Positions 1 to 8,812 of a stretch of DNA of 45,055 nucleotides are shown here, one piece after another. A program made the position numbers and the translations under genes. The first letter of the stretch is position 1. Each line of letters starts with the position of its first letter. This DNA comes from an uncultured Paraprevotella sp. (lineage in GTDB: Bacteria > Bacteroidota > Bacteroidia > Bacteroidales > Bacteroidaceae): the NCBI GenBank assembly GCA_900546665.1, contig URDY01000023.1:1-45055 (forward strand). Direction: 5' to 3'. The notes under the pieces were generated by a model. That model was not told the DNA's origin, ran no database searches, and was given only the letters and a program-made list of their open reading frames with translations.

Positions 1-34
1 ACCTTAAAAATGCTTGTAAAAGACTATATTTCAA

Positions 35-1888
35 TTATTTCAAAGACCAATTCCCATTTTTAACGGGACAGTAGTGATTATCATTCAATAATTGGGTTTC
101 AATGTTTTTCTTTGTGGACGTCAATTTATCCGTTTGTTCTTTTGTCCATTTTTTCAAGAAAAGAACAGAACTCTTGACTCCTGCACCATTAGCTGCAAAA
201 GCTGTCTGAGGCATACTGATAACCGCTACAATACGAAACCAATCCTCTATTTGGGTACGAACATATTGCATACTGCTGTTAGTCAAAACTCCATCAGGCA
301 AAACTATGGCAAGATAGCCTCCTTCTTTCAGAAATTTATAATCCTGCTCTATAAAAAGCACTTCCGTACTTTGCCCATCACGAGTATCCAACGGTCGTGC
401 AGCAACAGCCAACCAATCTTCTTCTTTTTTCCCAAGCTGATAAGTTTTGAGATATGCTTGCTCTGTTTGGCGTACTGTACTTCCAAAAGGAGGATTCGTT
501 ATGATAAAATCAAATGTGCCATATTTGAATCCCTGATTATTTGTTCTGCTTATGATTGTGTCGTCTGAAACAAGGCCGTCCGATGTAATGACATTGGTAT
601 GTCCATCATCATGGATAATCATATTCATTTTCGCAGCACGCGAAATTTGTTCGCTAATTTCAATTCCATACAAGTTTTTTTCTGCAAAATCGTGCCAATA
701 AGAAAACCAATGCTTGTATTGTCTGGTATCAGTTTTATATTTGGGGTATAACTCTGTTGCTTTTTCACGTACTTTATTCAACGCATAAAGCAAAAAACCT
801 CCACTACCACAAGATGTATCAAGAACCTTTGAATCATGTTCAATGGGCAGAACATCAACAATAAACTTGACTATTTCACGAGGTGTGAAATATTGTCCGA
901 AATTACCTCTAAAGAATGACCCCATAAAGGTTTCAAAGGCTCGCCCCTTGCTGTCCAAATCGGTTTCTCCCAAATTGACACTTTCAAGATAGCTTACTAC
1001 AGTCCTTATTTTTTCTGGAGTCAATCGGATGTTATCACGGAATACTTCCTGATCTTTCTTTCTACCTTCTTCATATAATGCCATAACACGCTTATAAAGA
1101 TTATCATTCTCAATAAGCCGTCTTTTAGTTTCGCTTTTCTCCACCTCTTTGGGAACAGTTATAATCTGGAAATCATATGGTTCCCCCATTCTTCTTGGCT
1201 TTCGTTCATCCCATATCTTGCAGAATATAAGTTTATCCAATTCATCAAATGCTTCAGATGGATTAAGTTGTCCGCCTGCCCAAAGTGCTTCATGTGCTTG
1301 CTTGAATCTACGAGTGAGTTCAGACTGGTCAATAACAGCCAAATCAAAGAATCGTTGTTTTCCAGTTTCCTCCGGCAAATACTGAGCTTCATATACATAC
1401 TTATAGGAAGCAACATTTTTAACTCCGAATTGAGGAATATCAGGCATCTGATTTCTGGTATTCTGATTCTTGTCAACTTCAAAATAATCAGATTTAATTC
1501 CGGAAGTTACCCATACATATTTGACATCACAAGGCAGGGCAAATGCATAACTATATGCCTGTTCTATTGCTTGCTGATATTCTGCCTCACTAACCTCTTG
1601 CCGTTTACATTCAACCAATATATGTGGAATCGTGCACATGTCATTTTCATATACCACAATGTCTGCTTCCTTGACCTCTCGTCCCATTGTGACCGGAACG
1701 AATTGTCTTATCCTGTTTTCAGGGTAATTATAATCCAATATCAATCGAAGAAATGTTTCAGCTTGAACCTTTTCTTCCGGATTATTGAAGTTACGTTCTT
1801 TATTTTGGAATACATAAGTAATTCGTGACATATCTTCATTAAAAGATATAAGATTTTTCTCTATTCCAATTTTTATATAGTCTTTCAT
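35..1888 (-). CDS. Type I-like restriction-modification protein: N-terminal nuclease domain fused to N6-adenine methylase
   Basis: The protein probably modifies, and may also cut, DNA. Residue numbers count from a possible GTG start at 1897; I prefer the ATG at 1888. Residues about 40-140 look like a type I HsdR N-terminal / PD-(D/E)XK fold, with D79 followed by E96-C-K98. Residues about 290-600 are an HsdM-type N6-adenine methylase: GQYFTPRE near 335-341, the SAM-binding LDTSCGSGGF near 359-368, and catalytic NPPF at 468-471. No helicase motor and no target-recognition domain are seen before the stop, so specificity is probably supplied by a separate subunit beyond the left edge. The gene lies a few bases downstream of a small XRE regulator on the same strand, as in a regulated R-M operon. 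The methylase assignment is firm; whether the N-terminal domain is an active nuclease is inferred from the motif only. Confidence 0.88.
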   Translation of the reverse strand: MKDYIKIGIEKNLISFNEDMSRITYVFQNKERNFNNPEEKVQAETFLRLILDYNYPENRIRQFVPVTMGREVKEADIVVYENDMCTIPHILVECKRQEVSEAEYQQAIEQAYSYAFALPCDVKYVWVTSGIKSDYFEVDKNQNTRNQMPDIPQFGVKNVASYKYVYEAQYLPEETGKQRFFDLAVIDQSELTRRFKQAHEALWAGGQLNPSEAFDELDKLIFCKIWDERKPRRMGEPYDFQIITVPKEVEKSETKRRLIENDNLYKRVMALYEEGRKKDQEVFRDNIRLTPEKIRTVVSYLESVNLGETDLDSKGRAFETFMGSFFRGNFGQYFTPREIVKFIVDVLPIEHDSKVLDTSCGSGGFLLYALNKVREKATELYPKYKTDTRQYKHWFSYWHDFAEKNLYGIEISEQISRAAKMNMIIHDDGHTNVITSDGLVSDDTIISRTNNQGFKYGTFDFIITNPPFGSTVRQTEQAYLKTYQLGKKEEDWLAVAARPLDTRDGQSTEVLFIEQDYKFLKEGGYLAIVLPDGVLTNSSMQYVRTQIEDWFRIVAVISMPQTAFAANGAGVKSSVLFLKKWTKEQTDKLTSTKKNIETQLLNDNHYCPVKNGNWSLK

Positions 1889-1900
1889 ATATTTCACAAT

Positions 1901-2104
1901 TTATAGTTTTGTAGTAATAATCAGTTCTTGAACATTAACTTCTAACAGATTTGCGACTTTAACAAGTGTTGCCAAGTCAGGCTGAGATACATTAGAGCAC
2001 CATTTGGAAACAGTTGACGGATTTTTCCCTAATTGCTCTGCCAGCCACTTTCCTGTTTTCTTTCTTTCTACTAAAACTAATTTAAGTCGATTTATATCCT
2101 CCAT
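1901..2104 (-). CDS. XRE-family helix-turn-helix regulator of the R-M operon
   Basis: A 67-residue single-domain Cro/C1-type HTH protein. The recognition part reads WLAEQLGKNPSTVSKWC, followed by PDLATLVKVANLLEVNVQEL, typical of XRE repressors. I chose the ATG at 2104 rather than the GTG at 2113 because it begins directly at the conserved MEDINRLKLV segment. It stops only a few bases before the methylase gene on the same strand, so the two are probably cotranscribed. Small XRE proteins in this position usually act as controller proteins that set R-M expression. DNA binding is well supported by the fold; the exact target is unknown. Confidence 0.85.
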   Translation of the reverse strand: MEDINRLKLVLVERKKTGKWLAEQLGKNPSTVSKWCSNVSQPDLATLVKVANLLEVNVQELIITTKL

Positions 2105-2113
2105 AATAATCAC

Positions 2114-2934
2114 TATATTGAACTAAATGCAAATTTAATGATTTCATTTGATTTAGCATTCAAAGTAAAATAGTTTATTATTGGTGAATATTTTCCTCCA
2201 AAGTCGGAAAATATTTTAACAAGTAGTTTTGAGGCACCCGAAATGTTTCCGGTGCCCCAAAACACGACTTGCCAGTTCGCTTGAAATAAAAAGTAATACT
2301 TGGAAATTACGTCATCTTTTGTCTAAAACGAATAAAATAATGAACAGAAACCAGTAAGTACGAACTTATTGGTTGCACATAACCAATAGATCAGTAATAC
2401 AACCAACCAGTCAGTCATTCACTCACATATTCAGTCACTCGGTCAAAATACCATTTACGATGCTATTTAGCAGGAACAAGCCAAAGATTTTCAGGATAAC
2501 CGAAATACGCTGTGCATCACTTTTAGGTAAAGCACCAAAGAAGATGATGAGGAAACGCCATCCCCAAAGCATATCAAAAATAAAGAAAAGATTATTTTCT
2601 GGAGGGAGTGCAGTTTCCCGTTTGCCACCATTTCGTTGTGTCCTAATAAAAAACTCTCCTTTGTTCAGAATAAAATTCCAGAAACGCAAACATATAAGCT
2701 TATGTCATATACATCGTTAATAGTTTGTTTATTGACGATTCTTTTCCGTCAGTCATTTGTTTCCGTAACCATCATCGTCCATTGTACAGACATGAAAGGG
2801 AAAAGGTTTTTGGGCTGAATACGCTCTGAAAGAGGAAGATTCCACCCGAAACGACAAAGCCGCCTTACCTTTTTGCTTTCAATAGAGTCTGTACTAACTT
2901 CAATGGACGAGCGAGGAAATATGCGACTGACGGT
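2114..2934. other. Gene-poor stretch between the R-M operon and the integrase relic
   Basis: No convincing gene was found. ORFs of 84 and 115 codons occur on opposite strands over the same bases and resemble nothing I recognise. The stretch contains a strong hairpin (2227-2262), a perfect 8-bp inverted repeat (TATTGGTT at 2367-2374, AACCAATA at 2381-2388) and short CAGTCA/TTCACTC-like direct repeats around 2409-2443. Together with the neighbouring integrase remnant this suggests the scar of an integrated element, but no intact attachment site can be named. Confidence 0.5.
2227..2262. terminator. Bidirectional terminator-like hairpin
   Basis: The arms TTTTGaGGCACC and GGTGCCcCAAAA pair almost perfectly, and the interior GAAA/TTTC also pairs. 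T and A runs flank the stem, so it could stop transcription from either side. It separates the XRE/R-M operon from the integrase remnant. Confidence 0.6.
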
Positions 2935-3300
2935 TAATTGTTATTATAAAAAGGGTTGAATGGCAAACGACCGTCATTTCACGCTATGGAAACGATGTGT
3001 TTCAGTACAATCATATAGCCCATACCGTATTGGTGCGACATTTCTTTTCAGTGCGCAGAAAAACTCGAAATCATTGATAAATGTTAGATTCAGTTCTTTA
3101 AGTGGAATATCATTCCGCTTGTAAGTGTTCGGAATAAATTCGCAAAGATGCTTGTAAAAGGTTTTGTAACGTTGAAATATACCTTGCGCCCTGCTGTGCC
3201 CGACTTTCTTGGCAAACTCACTGTTGTGTTGCTCAAAGAGTTTCAACAGAGTTTCCTGCTTTACTCCGATACCGATATGCAAAACAGTGTAATACACCAA
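2935..3300 (-). pseudogene. Decayed tyrosine recombinase (integrase), N-terminal/SAM-like domain remnant
   Basis: The intact part (3060-3300) reads like the core-binding SAM-like domain of Bacteroides phage/transposon integrases: an AKKVGHSRAQGIFQRYKTFYKHL-like helix pair, then IPLKELNLTFINDFEFF. The reading then shifts. The expected continuation LRTEKKCRTNTVWAYM is found in another frame, and VLKHIVSIA, an in-frame stop, and NDGRLPFNPF follow after a second shift. Two frameshifts plus a stop therefore interrupt the gene. The catalytic R-H-R-Y domain is absent and the N-terminus is also missing (the open frame begins at a TTG). It is a dead fragment, marking an old mobile-element insertion next to the R-M genes. 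Confidence 0.75.
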
Positions 3301-3421
3301 TTTAGCTATAAATTTCCTCCATTACTTATGGTAATGATGTGGTAACTGAACTCTTGCACCGTTTGGCTATATTATAGTTTTTCTTGATTTCTTGCCAAAA
3401 AAAGAATATAGCGTAAAAATT

Positions 3422-3434
3422 CTTACTCAGTAAG
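3422..3434. repeat. Short palindrome CTTAC-TCA-GTAAG upstream of the integrase remnant
   Basis: A perfect 5-bp-arm palindrome in AT-rich DNA upstream of the decayed integrase. It could be part of an old recombination or operator site. It is too short to assign a function with confidence. Confidence 0.3.
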
Positions 3435-3517
3435 TTCGCTACGCTTTTCTCAATTTTGTATTCTCGCTATTTGTTTATTTTAAGTATTTCACAGTAAAGG
3501 CCTGCAATGGCCAAGAT

Positions 3518-3716
3518 TTAGAAACTGTTTTGAATTTCTACAAAAAGTTTTTTTCCTGCTTGATGTACTCGTTTTCGTGTGTGCTTTGGGCGATTTTCCG
3601 GCCTGTTTCGCTTCTGTTCTTCGTCAGATAGCTCGCTATCTTCCTCATCACGGAAGCAAAACTGACTCGAAAACTCATCCCAAATCATCGCACGATAAAT
3701 TCAAAACAGTTTCTAA
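3518..3716. mobile_element. MITE-like element with perfect 20-bp terminal inverted repeats
   Basis: The ends TTAGAAACTGTTTTGAATTT (3518-3537) and its exact reverse complement (3697-3716) bound 199 bp with no ORF. The interior is itself palindromic around AGATAGC-TC-GCTATCT, and the outer interior arms (GCGATTTT, AAATCATCGC) pair partially, so the whole element can fold into one long hairpin. Non-coding size, long perfect ends and internal dyad symmetry fit a non-autonomous miniature element mobilised in trans. No clear target-site duplication was seen. It may also serve as the transcription stop for the nuclease gene ending at 3734. Confidence 0.65.
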
Positions 3717-3733
3717 CATAAATCACTGAACAG

Positions 3734-4768
3734 TCACTTGCTGACAAAATCCAACACCAGCGGAAGATGGTCACTGAATCCGCCCTTGTATACCGGCCCC
3801 TGATAGGTACGGAAGGGCTTCAGACCACCGTAAGTGGCATCGGGTTCGCACAAGAATGGAAACGCGGCCACCCGGTAAGCTGAGGGATTGGCACGGAAAG
3901 ACGAGCGGTCGTCAAGCAGCGAACCGCTGACCAGGATATGGTCTATCGTCTCCCAGATTCCACGATAGCGGTATGAGCCTTTGACATCCTCACTGCATCG
4001 GAGCGGCAAAGCCCAGAGCTGTCCGGCCGAATCGGGAATCAGCGTGTCGCTGCCGTATTCCTTCACTCCCAATAGCTCGCGCAACACTTTCTGCCGGATA
4101 CCGGCATTGCAGTCGCCCATCACCAGCATCCTGGCGGAAGGCCGGACACGGCGCACGGAATCCATGGCCTGTTTCAGACAACCGACGGCCAATGCACGGT
4201 GGCGGTCTGACTGCCGCGTATGACCGGCACGACTGGGCAGATGGCACACCCATACGTGCAGGGTGTCGCCTGACACGATGCGACCGCAGACGTAAAGGAG
4301 GTCACGGGTAGGCCGGAAACCGGACACTGCAGAAGGAATCCTTATGGAACGCGTGGACAGGACGCTGAAGGTACCCGGCTGGTAAAGCAAGGCCACATCA
4401 ATGCCGCGACGGTCGGGCGATTCGGTCACCACATAGCGGTATCCGAGGGTACGGAGAGCCGAACGGCGGGTCAGATCGTACAGCACGCTGTCGTTTTCCA
4501 CCTCACACAGGCCGATCAGATCGGGAATATGCGTTTCCGACAAAGCGGCCACGACTTTCGACAGGGCGTTGTGCTTACGCCAGTAACGGGAGTATGTCCA
4601 CCGGTTGGTTCCCTCAGGCAGGAACTCGTCATCTTCTTTGAGGGAATCATCCCTGCAGTCGAAAAAGTTCTCCACATTGTAGGTTACCACACGAAAAACA
4701 GGCTGTGCGGCAACCGTTCCTACGGTCACCGCACAGCTCAGTATTATCGCCAACAGCCCGGTTCTCAT
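3734..4768 (-). CDS. Secreted endonuclease/exonuclease/phosphatase-family protein
   Basis: A 344-residue protein with a signal peptide (residues 1-21, ending VAA-QP), so it acts in the periplasm or outside. The mature part begins with the family hallmark TYNVENFFD (about 29-37, metal-binding N31 and E33) and continues with LIGLCEVEN. It ends with GGFSDHLPLVLDF, whose SDH supplies the catalytic Asp-His. Members cleave phosphodiesters in nucleic acids or lipids/inositol phosphates; the substrate here is unknown. Its ATG overlaps the stop of the upstream lipoprotein gene by one base (TGATG), so the two are translationally coupled and probably work together. Confidence 0.88.
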   Translation of the reverse strand: MRTGLLAIILSCAVTVGTVAAQPVFRVVTYNVENFFDCRDDSLKEDDEFLPEGTNRWTYSRYWRKHNALSKVVAALSETHIPDLIGLCEVENDSVLYDLTRRSALRTLGYRYVVTESPDRRGIDVALLYQPGTFSVLSTRSIRIPSAVSGFRPTRDLLYVCGRIVSGDTLHVWVCHLPSRAGHTRQSDRHRALAVGCLKQAMDSVRRVRPSARMLVMGDCNAGIRQKVLRELLGVKEYGSDTLIPDSAGQLWALPLRCSEDVKGSYRYRGIWETIDHILVSGSLLDDRSSFRANPSAYRVAAFPFLCEPDATYGGLKPFRTYQGPVYKGGFSDHLPLVLDFVSK

Positions 4769-6234
4769 CAGGGCTGCGACTTGAATTCATAACATCCGGC
4801 ATCGGGTGCCGCATCTTCCAGACGTGACTGGCCGTCATAATCCGCCGGACAATCCTCCGCCCATTCCTTCGCACCGATATTCCTTGCTGCGGAAAGGGAA
4901 TCCAGACGGAAGTCGTAGAGATAATTGTCGGTATCGAAACGCCGGAAATGCTTCTCCTGACCGCCTTCATTACTGTCCTTGTCATAGACAATGCCGACAA
5001 AACGGACTGCATCGTCGCTCTCGACCGTGCGCAACAGGCAATGGCCGAAATAATAGTCCAGATTCTGATCGGGATCTTCAAGCCCGCCCATCACCACATC
5101 CTCGGCATAACCGGTGATGAGGCAGTTGCGAAAAGCCGCATGCTCAAGCGGATAAGGCGCCGACAGCCATTTGTTGGCCAGATAGAGTGCATCGCCTCTT
5201 TCGGCCGTCCAGGGATAGAACTGGGCGATCGTGCAATGCAGGAATTCCGTCCACCCGCCGACCACCGACACGCAGTTGCCCTGCGTATTGCTGATCTGTG
5301 TATTGCTGACATACGACCGGCAATGGTAAAGTCCCAGACCTTCCCCGCCGATGTTGTGCAGCACGCTGTTGGTCAGCGTCAGCTTGGTACGGTCCGTAGC
5401 GGAACTGTCGCACCGTATACCGAACGACGCACTGTGAATATCGGCATAATCGAAGGTATTGTCCATGCTGGAGGCGTAAAGGATAATGCCGCCCCAACGC
5501 GAAGGCGTATTGTCGTAAGGCAGGTAATCGAACATGTTGTCCGTACGGTCACCGCGGAACACGACCGGCTTTGCATGCGTACCGGCCGCCTTCAGCGTAC
5601 CCCTTACCAGCAGGTTGGCACCGTCATGGAAATAAAGCTGCACACCCGGATTGAGCGTCAGCGTGGCACCTTCCGCCACAACCAGACTGTCATAGATGAC
5701 AATCGGACGGACCGTTTCACAAACGGTATCAGCCTGTATGACCTTGCCTCTCCACATATAGGCATCCTGCCCCACTGCGGTCAGGATCACCCGCTGCTGC
5801 ACACCGCTTTCCAGCATGAACAGCAGCGTATCCGTCATCTCGAAAGGCGCATCCTGCATCCGGGACGGCACGGTCACTTCCGCAAAGACATGAATGCTGT
5901 CCTTGCCCCGCACTTCAAAATCATAAGCCCGGGCGCCGCTTTTCGGTTCCAGATAGGTGCCGTCCACATTGACCCTGAAGGGCGTCCTTTCGCCTTTCTG
6001 CAAAGAGACCATGGCTATGCGGACACCTTTGTCATTGGGGTTGTAGACCTGTATCCGGCGCGTACTGGAACCTACTGTCGTGATCACGGTATCAAACCTG
6101 ATGGTATCCGTCGAGAAACTCAGCAGAGCGCCGGCATCCGTCGTGAACGAGTCACTGTCGTCACAGGCCGACAGTCCGGCCAGCACGACATGCAGCACGG
6201 CTGCCAGACTGATCAAAGAGAATATTCGGTGCAT
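4768..6234 (-). CDS. Lipoprotein with right-handed beta-helix region
   Basis: A 488-residue lipoprotein: hydrophobic leader and lipobox LSAC with C24. Residues about 30-140 look like an immunoglobulin-like/ASPM-type beta domain (FDTVITTVGSSTRRIQVYNPN). The following 150-430 contain repeating beta-helix rungs (LTLNPGVQLYFHDGANLLVRGTL, then LTNSVLHNIGGEGLGLYHC and similar). The C-terminus ends with a CYEF-type cap near the stop. Such proteins sit on the cell surface of Bacteroidetes and often bind or process polysaccharide, but no catalytic residues are evident. It is coupled to the secreted nuclease downstream and lies 40 bp behind pepD. Confidence 0.8.
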   Translation of the reverse strand: MHRIFSLISLAAVLHVVLAGLSACDDSDSFTTDAGALLSFSTDTIRFDTVITTVGSSTRRIQVYNPNDKGVRIAMVSLQKGERTPFRVNVDGTYLEPKSGARAYDFEVRGKDSIHVFAEVTVPSRMQDAPFEMTDTLLFMLESGVQQRVILTAVGQDAYMWRGKVIQADTVCETVRPIVIYDSLVVAEGATLTLNPGVQLYFHDGANLLVRGTLKAAGTHAKPVVFRGDRTDNMFDYLPYDNTPSRWGGIILYASSMDNTFDYADIHSASFGIRCDSSATDRTKLTLTNSVLHNIGGEGLGLYHCRSYVSNTQISNTQGNCVSVVGGWTEFLHCTIAQFYPWTAERGDALYLANKWLSAPYPLEHAAFRNCLITGYAEDVVMGGLEDPDQNLDYYFGHCLLRTVESDDAVRFVGIVYDKDSNEGGQEKHFRRFDTDNYLYDFRLDSLSAARNIGAKEWAEDCPADYDGQSRLEDAAPDAGCYEFKSQP

Positions 6235-6274
6235 AACGTGGAGATGTTTTTTTAGAAAACAGATATTCAGCGGA

Positions 6275-7732
6275 CTAAGCCTTTTCAGGAATCCGTTCCA
6301 GAATGGCTTTCAGATGGTTCCATACCTTGGCCACGGTAGGCACGAGCAGACGCTCGTCAGGTGAATGGACACCGCGCAGGGTCGGACCGAACGAAATCAT
6401 GTCCAGACCGGGATATTTCTCGCTGAAGAGTCCGCACTCCAGACCGGCATGTATGCCCAGCACCTTGGGTTCGGCATCAAAAAGTTCACGGTAAGTCTCT
6501 ACCGCAATGCGGAGGATCTCAGAATGAGGATTCATCTTCCAGCCCGGATAGCCTTCGCCCACTTCCACTTTGGCACCGGCCAGTTCGAATACGGCCTGAA
6601 TGGTGTCACTCATATTGTGACGTGCGCTCAGGATACTGCTGCGCTGGCTGCTGTTGACCACGATTCTGTTGCCATCCACCAACTTGATGCTGGCCAGATT
6701 GGAACTGGTTTCCACCAGATCGATATCCTGCGACATGGACAGTATACCGTTGTATACGGCCTGCAACGCCCAGATCAGTTTTTGGGCTACACTCCGCTCT
6801 ACAGCCTGCGGCCGAGCTGACTCGCTCTGGAGCAGGAATTCCATGTGCGGCTCCGTCACGCGGTATTCTTCCTCCACATCCGCACTGAACAGATTCCAGT
6901 CCACACGGATGCTCTCCTTGTCCTTCATCGGAATGGCGCAGACCGCAGCAGCCTCGCGCGGAATGGCATTGTGAAGTCCTCCGGCCTGGATGTCGCACAG
7001 GTAGAGATCGTATTTGCGGTAACTCTGATAGAGGAAACGTGAAAGCAGCTTGTTGGCATTCGCGCGTTTCTTATTGATATCGTCACCGGAATGTCCGCCG
7101 GTCAGTCCCTTGATCTTGATCTCAAAGAAGAAATAACCGGCCGGTGCGGCAATCGGTTCAAAGCTGAATTCCGCCTCGGTACGTGCACCTCCGGCACAGC
7201 TGACAAAGATCTGTCCTTCATCTTCCGAATCAAGATTGAGCAGATAATCGCCCGACATGAATCCCGGCTGCATGCCGAAAGCACCGGTCAGTCCGGTCTC
7301 CTCATCCTTGGTAAAGACACATTCCAGAGGGCCGTGGGGGATATCCTCCGCATCAAGCAAGGCCAGTTCCATGGCGATGCCGATACCATCGTCGGCACCC
7401 AGGGTCGTTCCTTTGGCACGCATCCACTCTCCGTCCAGCTCGGTCTGTATGGCATCCGTCATGAAATCAAATTCCACATCACGGTTTTTCTCGCACACCA
7501 TGTCCATGTGGCTCTGCAGAATGACCATCTTACGGTTCTCATATCCCGGCGTAGCAGCCTTGCGGATAAGGACGTTACCCACTTCATCCACCTTGCAGTC
7601 CAGATGGTGTTCACTGGCAAACTGCTGCAAATAGGCTATCATCTTTTCTTCCTTCTTTGAAGGGCGCGGCACTTTGTTGATCTCCGCAAAGTATCTGAAG
7701 ACACTTTCCGGATCAAGTTTGATCTGTTCCAT
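6275..7732 (-). CDS. pepD: Aminoacyl-histidine dipeptidase (cytosolic non-specific dipeptidase, M20)
   Basis: A zinc metallopeptidase that hydrolyses dipeptides such as Xaa-His in the cytoplasm. It is 485 residues long, the family length. The metal and catalytic signature is complete: H75-x-D77 in ILQSHMDMV, bridging D114 in GADDG, general base/ligand pair E144-E145 in TKDEETGLTGA, D168 in NLDSED, and H456 in GVHSPDE. No signal peptide is present. The gene is divergent from the small membrane-protein gene at 7844; a 111-bp gap contains both promoters. The two downstream genes on the same strand may be cotranscribed. Confidence 0.96.
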   Translation of the reverse strand: MEQIKLDPESVFRYFAEINKVPRPSKKEEKMIAYLQQFASEHHLDCKVDEVGNVLIRKAATPGYENRKMVILQSHMDMVCEKNRDVEFDFMTDAIQTELDGEWMRAKGTTLGADDGIGIAMELALLDAEDIPHGPLECVFTKDEETGLTGAFGMQPGFMSGDYLLNLDSEDEGQIFVSCAGGARTEAEFSFEPIAAPAGYFFFEIKIKGLTGGHSGDDINKKRANANKLLSRFLYQSYRKYDLYLCDIQAGGLHNAIPREAAAVCAIPMKDKESIRVDWNLFSADVEEEYRVTEPHMEFLLQSESARPQAVERSVAQKLIWALQAVYNGILSMSQDIDLVETSSNLASIKLVDGNRIVVNSSQRSSILSARHNMSDTIQAVFELAGAKVEVGEGYPGWKMNPHSEILRIAVETYRELFDAEPKVLGIHAGLECGLFSEKYPGLDMISFGPTLRGVHSPDERLLVPTVAKVWNHLKAILERIPEKA

Positions 7733-7815
7733 ATATTCTTACTTAATTTAAAAACTTTTTGTTGCTAAAATTAGTTAAAAGCGCAAGAAGAGTTCAATCA
7801 CAATCTTTTAAAGTT

Positions 7816-7823
7816 TATCTTTG
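7816..7823 (+). promoter_or_regulatory. Bacteroides-type -7 promoter element for the 7844-8695 genes
   Basis: TATCTTTG matches the TAnnTTTG consensus exactly, 21 bases before the ATG at 7844. The -33 region (TTCA at 7793-7796) is a weak match to TTTG. Confidence 0.65.
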
Positions 7824-7843
7824 CACCACAAATATACATAAAA

Positions 7844-8065
7844 ATGTTGAAGACGCTATTATTAACGCTCATAATTGTTGCAGCGAGCATGTGCTTTCTG
7901 GCCATCAAGCTTATCCTGAAAAAGAACGGCCGCTTCCCTAACCTCCACATCGGACACAGTGCGGCCATGCGCAAAAGGGGCATTACGTGCGTACAGTCCA
8001 TGGATGCAGCGGAACGCATAGACAATCCCCACCGCATCGCAGAACATTCAGCAAAGAACAATTAA
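7844..8065 (+). CDS. Small conserved membrane protein
   Basis: A 73-residue protein with one N-terminal transmembrane helix (about residues 3-22) and a basic cytoplasmic tail: KKNGRFPNLHIGHSAAMRKRGITCVQSMDAAER. It resembles short uncharacterised proteins found beside OmpH/Skp-like genes in Bacteroidales; I know of no function. It lies 21 bp ahead of the OmpH-like gene on the same strand behind a clear promoter element, so it is probably the first gene of a two-gene operon. Confidence 0.75.
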   Translation: MLKTLLLTLIIVAASMCFLAIKLILKKNGRFPNLHIGHSAAMRKRGITCVQSMDAAERIDNPHRIAEHSAKNN

Positions 8066-8086
8066 TCAAAACGTATCAAAATAACA

Positions 8087-8695
8087 ATGAAGAAAAGTGT
8101 TATCTGCATCAGCCTTCTGGCTGCATTAGGTTTCTCCGCATGCCAGCAACAGGCTCCGGAAGAAAAAACCAACACACAGGCCACGGAAATTCCGGCAGGC
8201 GGACTGAAAATAGCTTATGTGGAAATAGACAGCCTCATGTCGCAATATAATTTCTGCAAAGATTACACCCTGCTTATGAACAAGAAGGGAGAAAACATCC
8301 GTGCCACACTGGCGGCCAAAGACCGCGCACTGCAAAACAAGGCGGCCGAACTGCAAAAGAAATACGAATCCAACCAGTTCACCACCCGTGACCAGGTGGA
8401 ACAGGCCCAGATGGCACTGGCCAAACAGCAGCAGGATCTCCAGACCCTGAATGACAGACTGATGAATGACTTCGCTGCCGAACAGGCCAAATACAACACT
8501 GCCATGAGAGATTCCATCCAGGCTTTCCTGAAGGAATACAACAAGACCAAGAAGTTCGACTTCATCATCAGCAAGGCCGGCGACAACATCCTGATGGCCA
8601 ACGCCAAGTATGACATCACGAACGATGTGGTCAAAGGGCTTAACAAACGCTACAAGACCGATCCGTCGGTAGCAGAGAAAATCGGAAAGAAATAA
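8087..8695 (+). CDS. OmpH/Skp-family periplasmic chaperone-like lipoprotein
   Basis: 202 residues with a signal peptide and lipobox FSAC (C19). The mature protein starts with IAYVEIDSLMSQYNF, the OmpH/Skp opening strand. A long Lys/Gln/Glu-rich coiled coil follows (about 65-145, with repeats such as AKQQQDLQTLNDRLMND), then the closing beta segment KFDFIISKAGDNILMAN. Skp-type proteins hold unfolded outer-membrane proteins in the periplasm with coiled-coil tentacles. Here the N-terminus would be lipid-anchored, common in Bacteroidetes versions. It is followed by a strong hairpin terminator. Confidence 0.88.
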   Translation: MKKSVICISLLAALGFSACQQQAPEEKTNTQATEIPAGGLKIAYVEIDSLMSQYNFCKDYTLLMNKKGENIRATLAAKDRALQNKAAELQKKYESNQFTTRDQVEQAQMALAKQQQDLQTLNDRLMNDFAAEQAKYNTAMRDSIQAFLKEYNKTKKFDFIISKAGDNILMANAKYDITNDVVKGLNKRYKTDPSVAEKIGKK

Positions 8696-8725
8696 TCCGG
8701 ACTGTTCCGGCAGAAATCATAAAAT

Positions 8726-8769
8726 AAATCCTGAAAAGACGGTTGTGCTTCAACATCTTATCAGGATTT
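8726..8769. terminator. Terminator hairpin between convergent genes
   Basis: AAATCCTGA and TCAGGATTT form the base; the interior (AGA/TCTT, GTTG/CAAC) also pairs. On the plus strand it is followed by a T-rich stretch (GTTGTTTTATT). It lies after the OmpH-like gene and before the convergent lysO-type gene ending at 8813. Confidence 0.7.
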
Positions 8770-8812
8770 GTTGTTTTATTCCATTCACACCGGATTTGCT
8801 CCGTACGAGTCA

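Noticed and set aside
2373..2720. Overlapping ORFs of 115 (+) and 84 (-) codons
   Set aside because: No family resemblance, no promoter or start context, and mutually overlapping in a scarred region.
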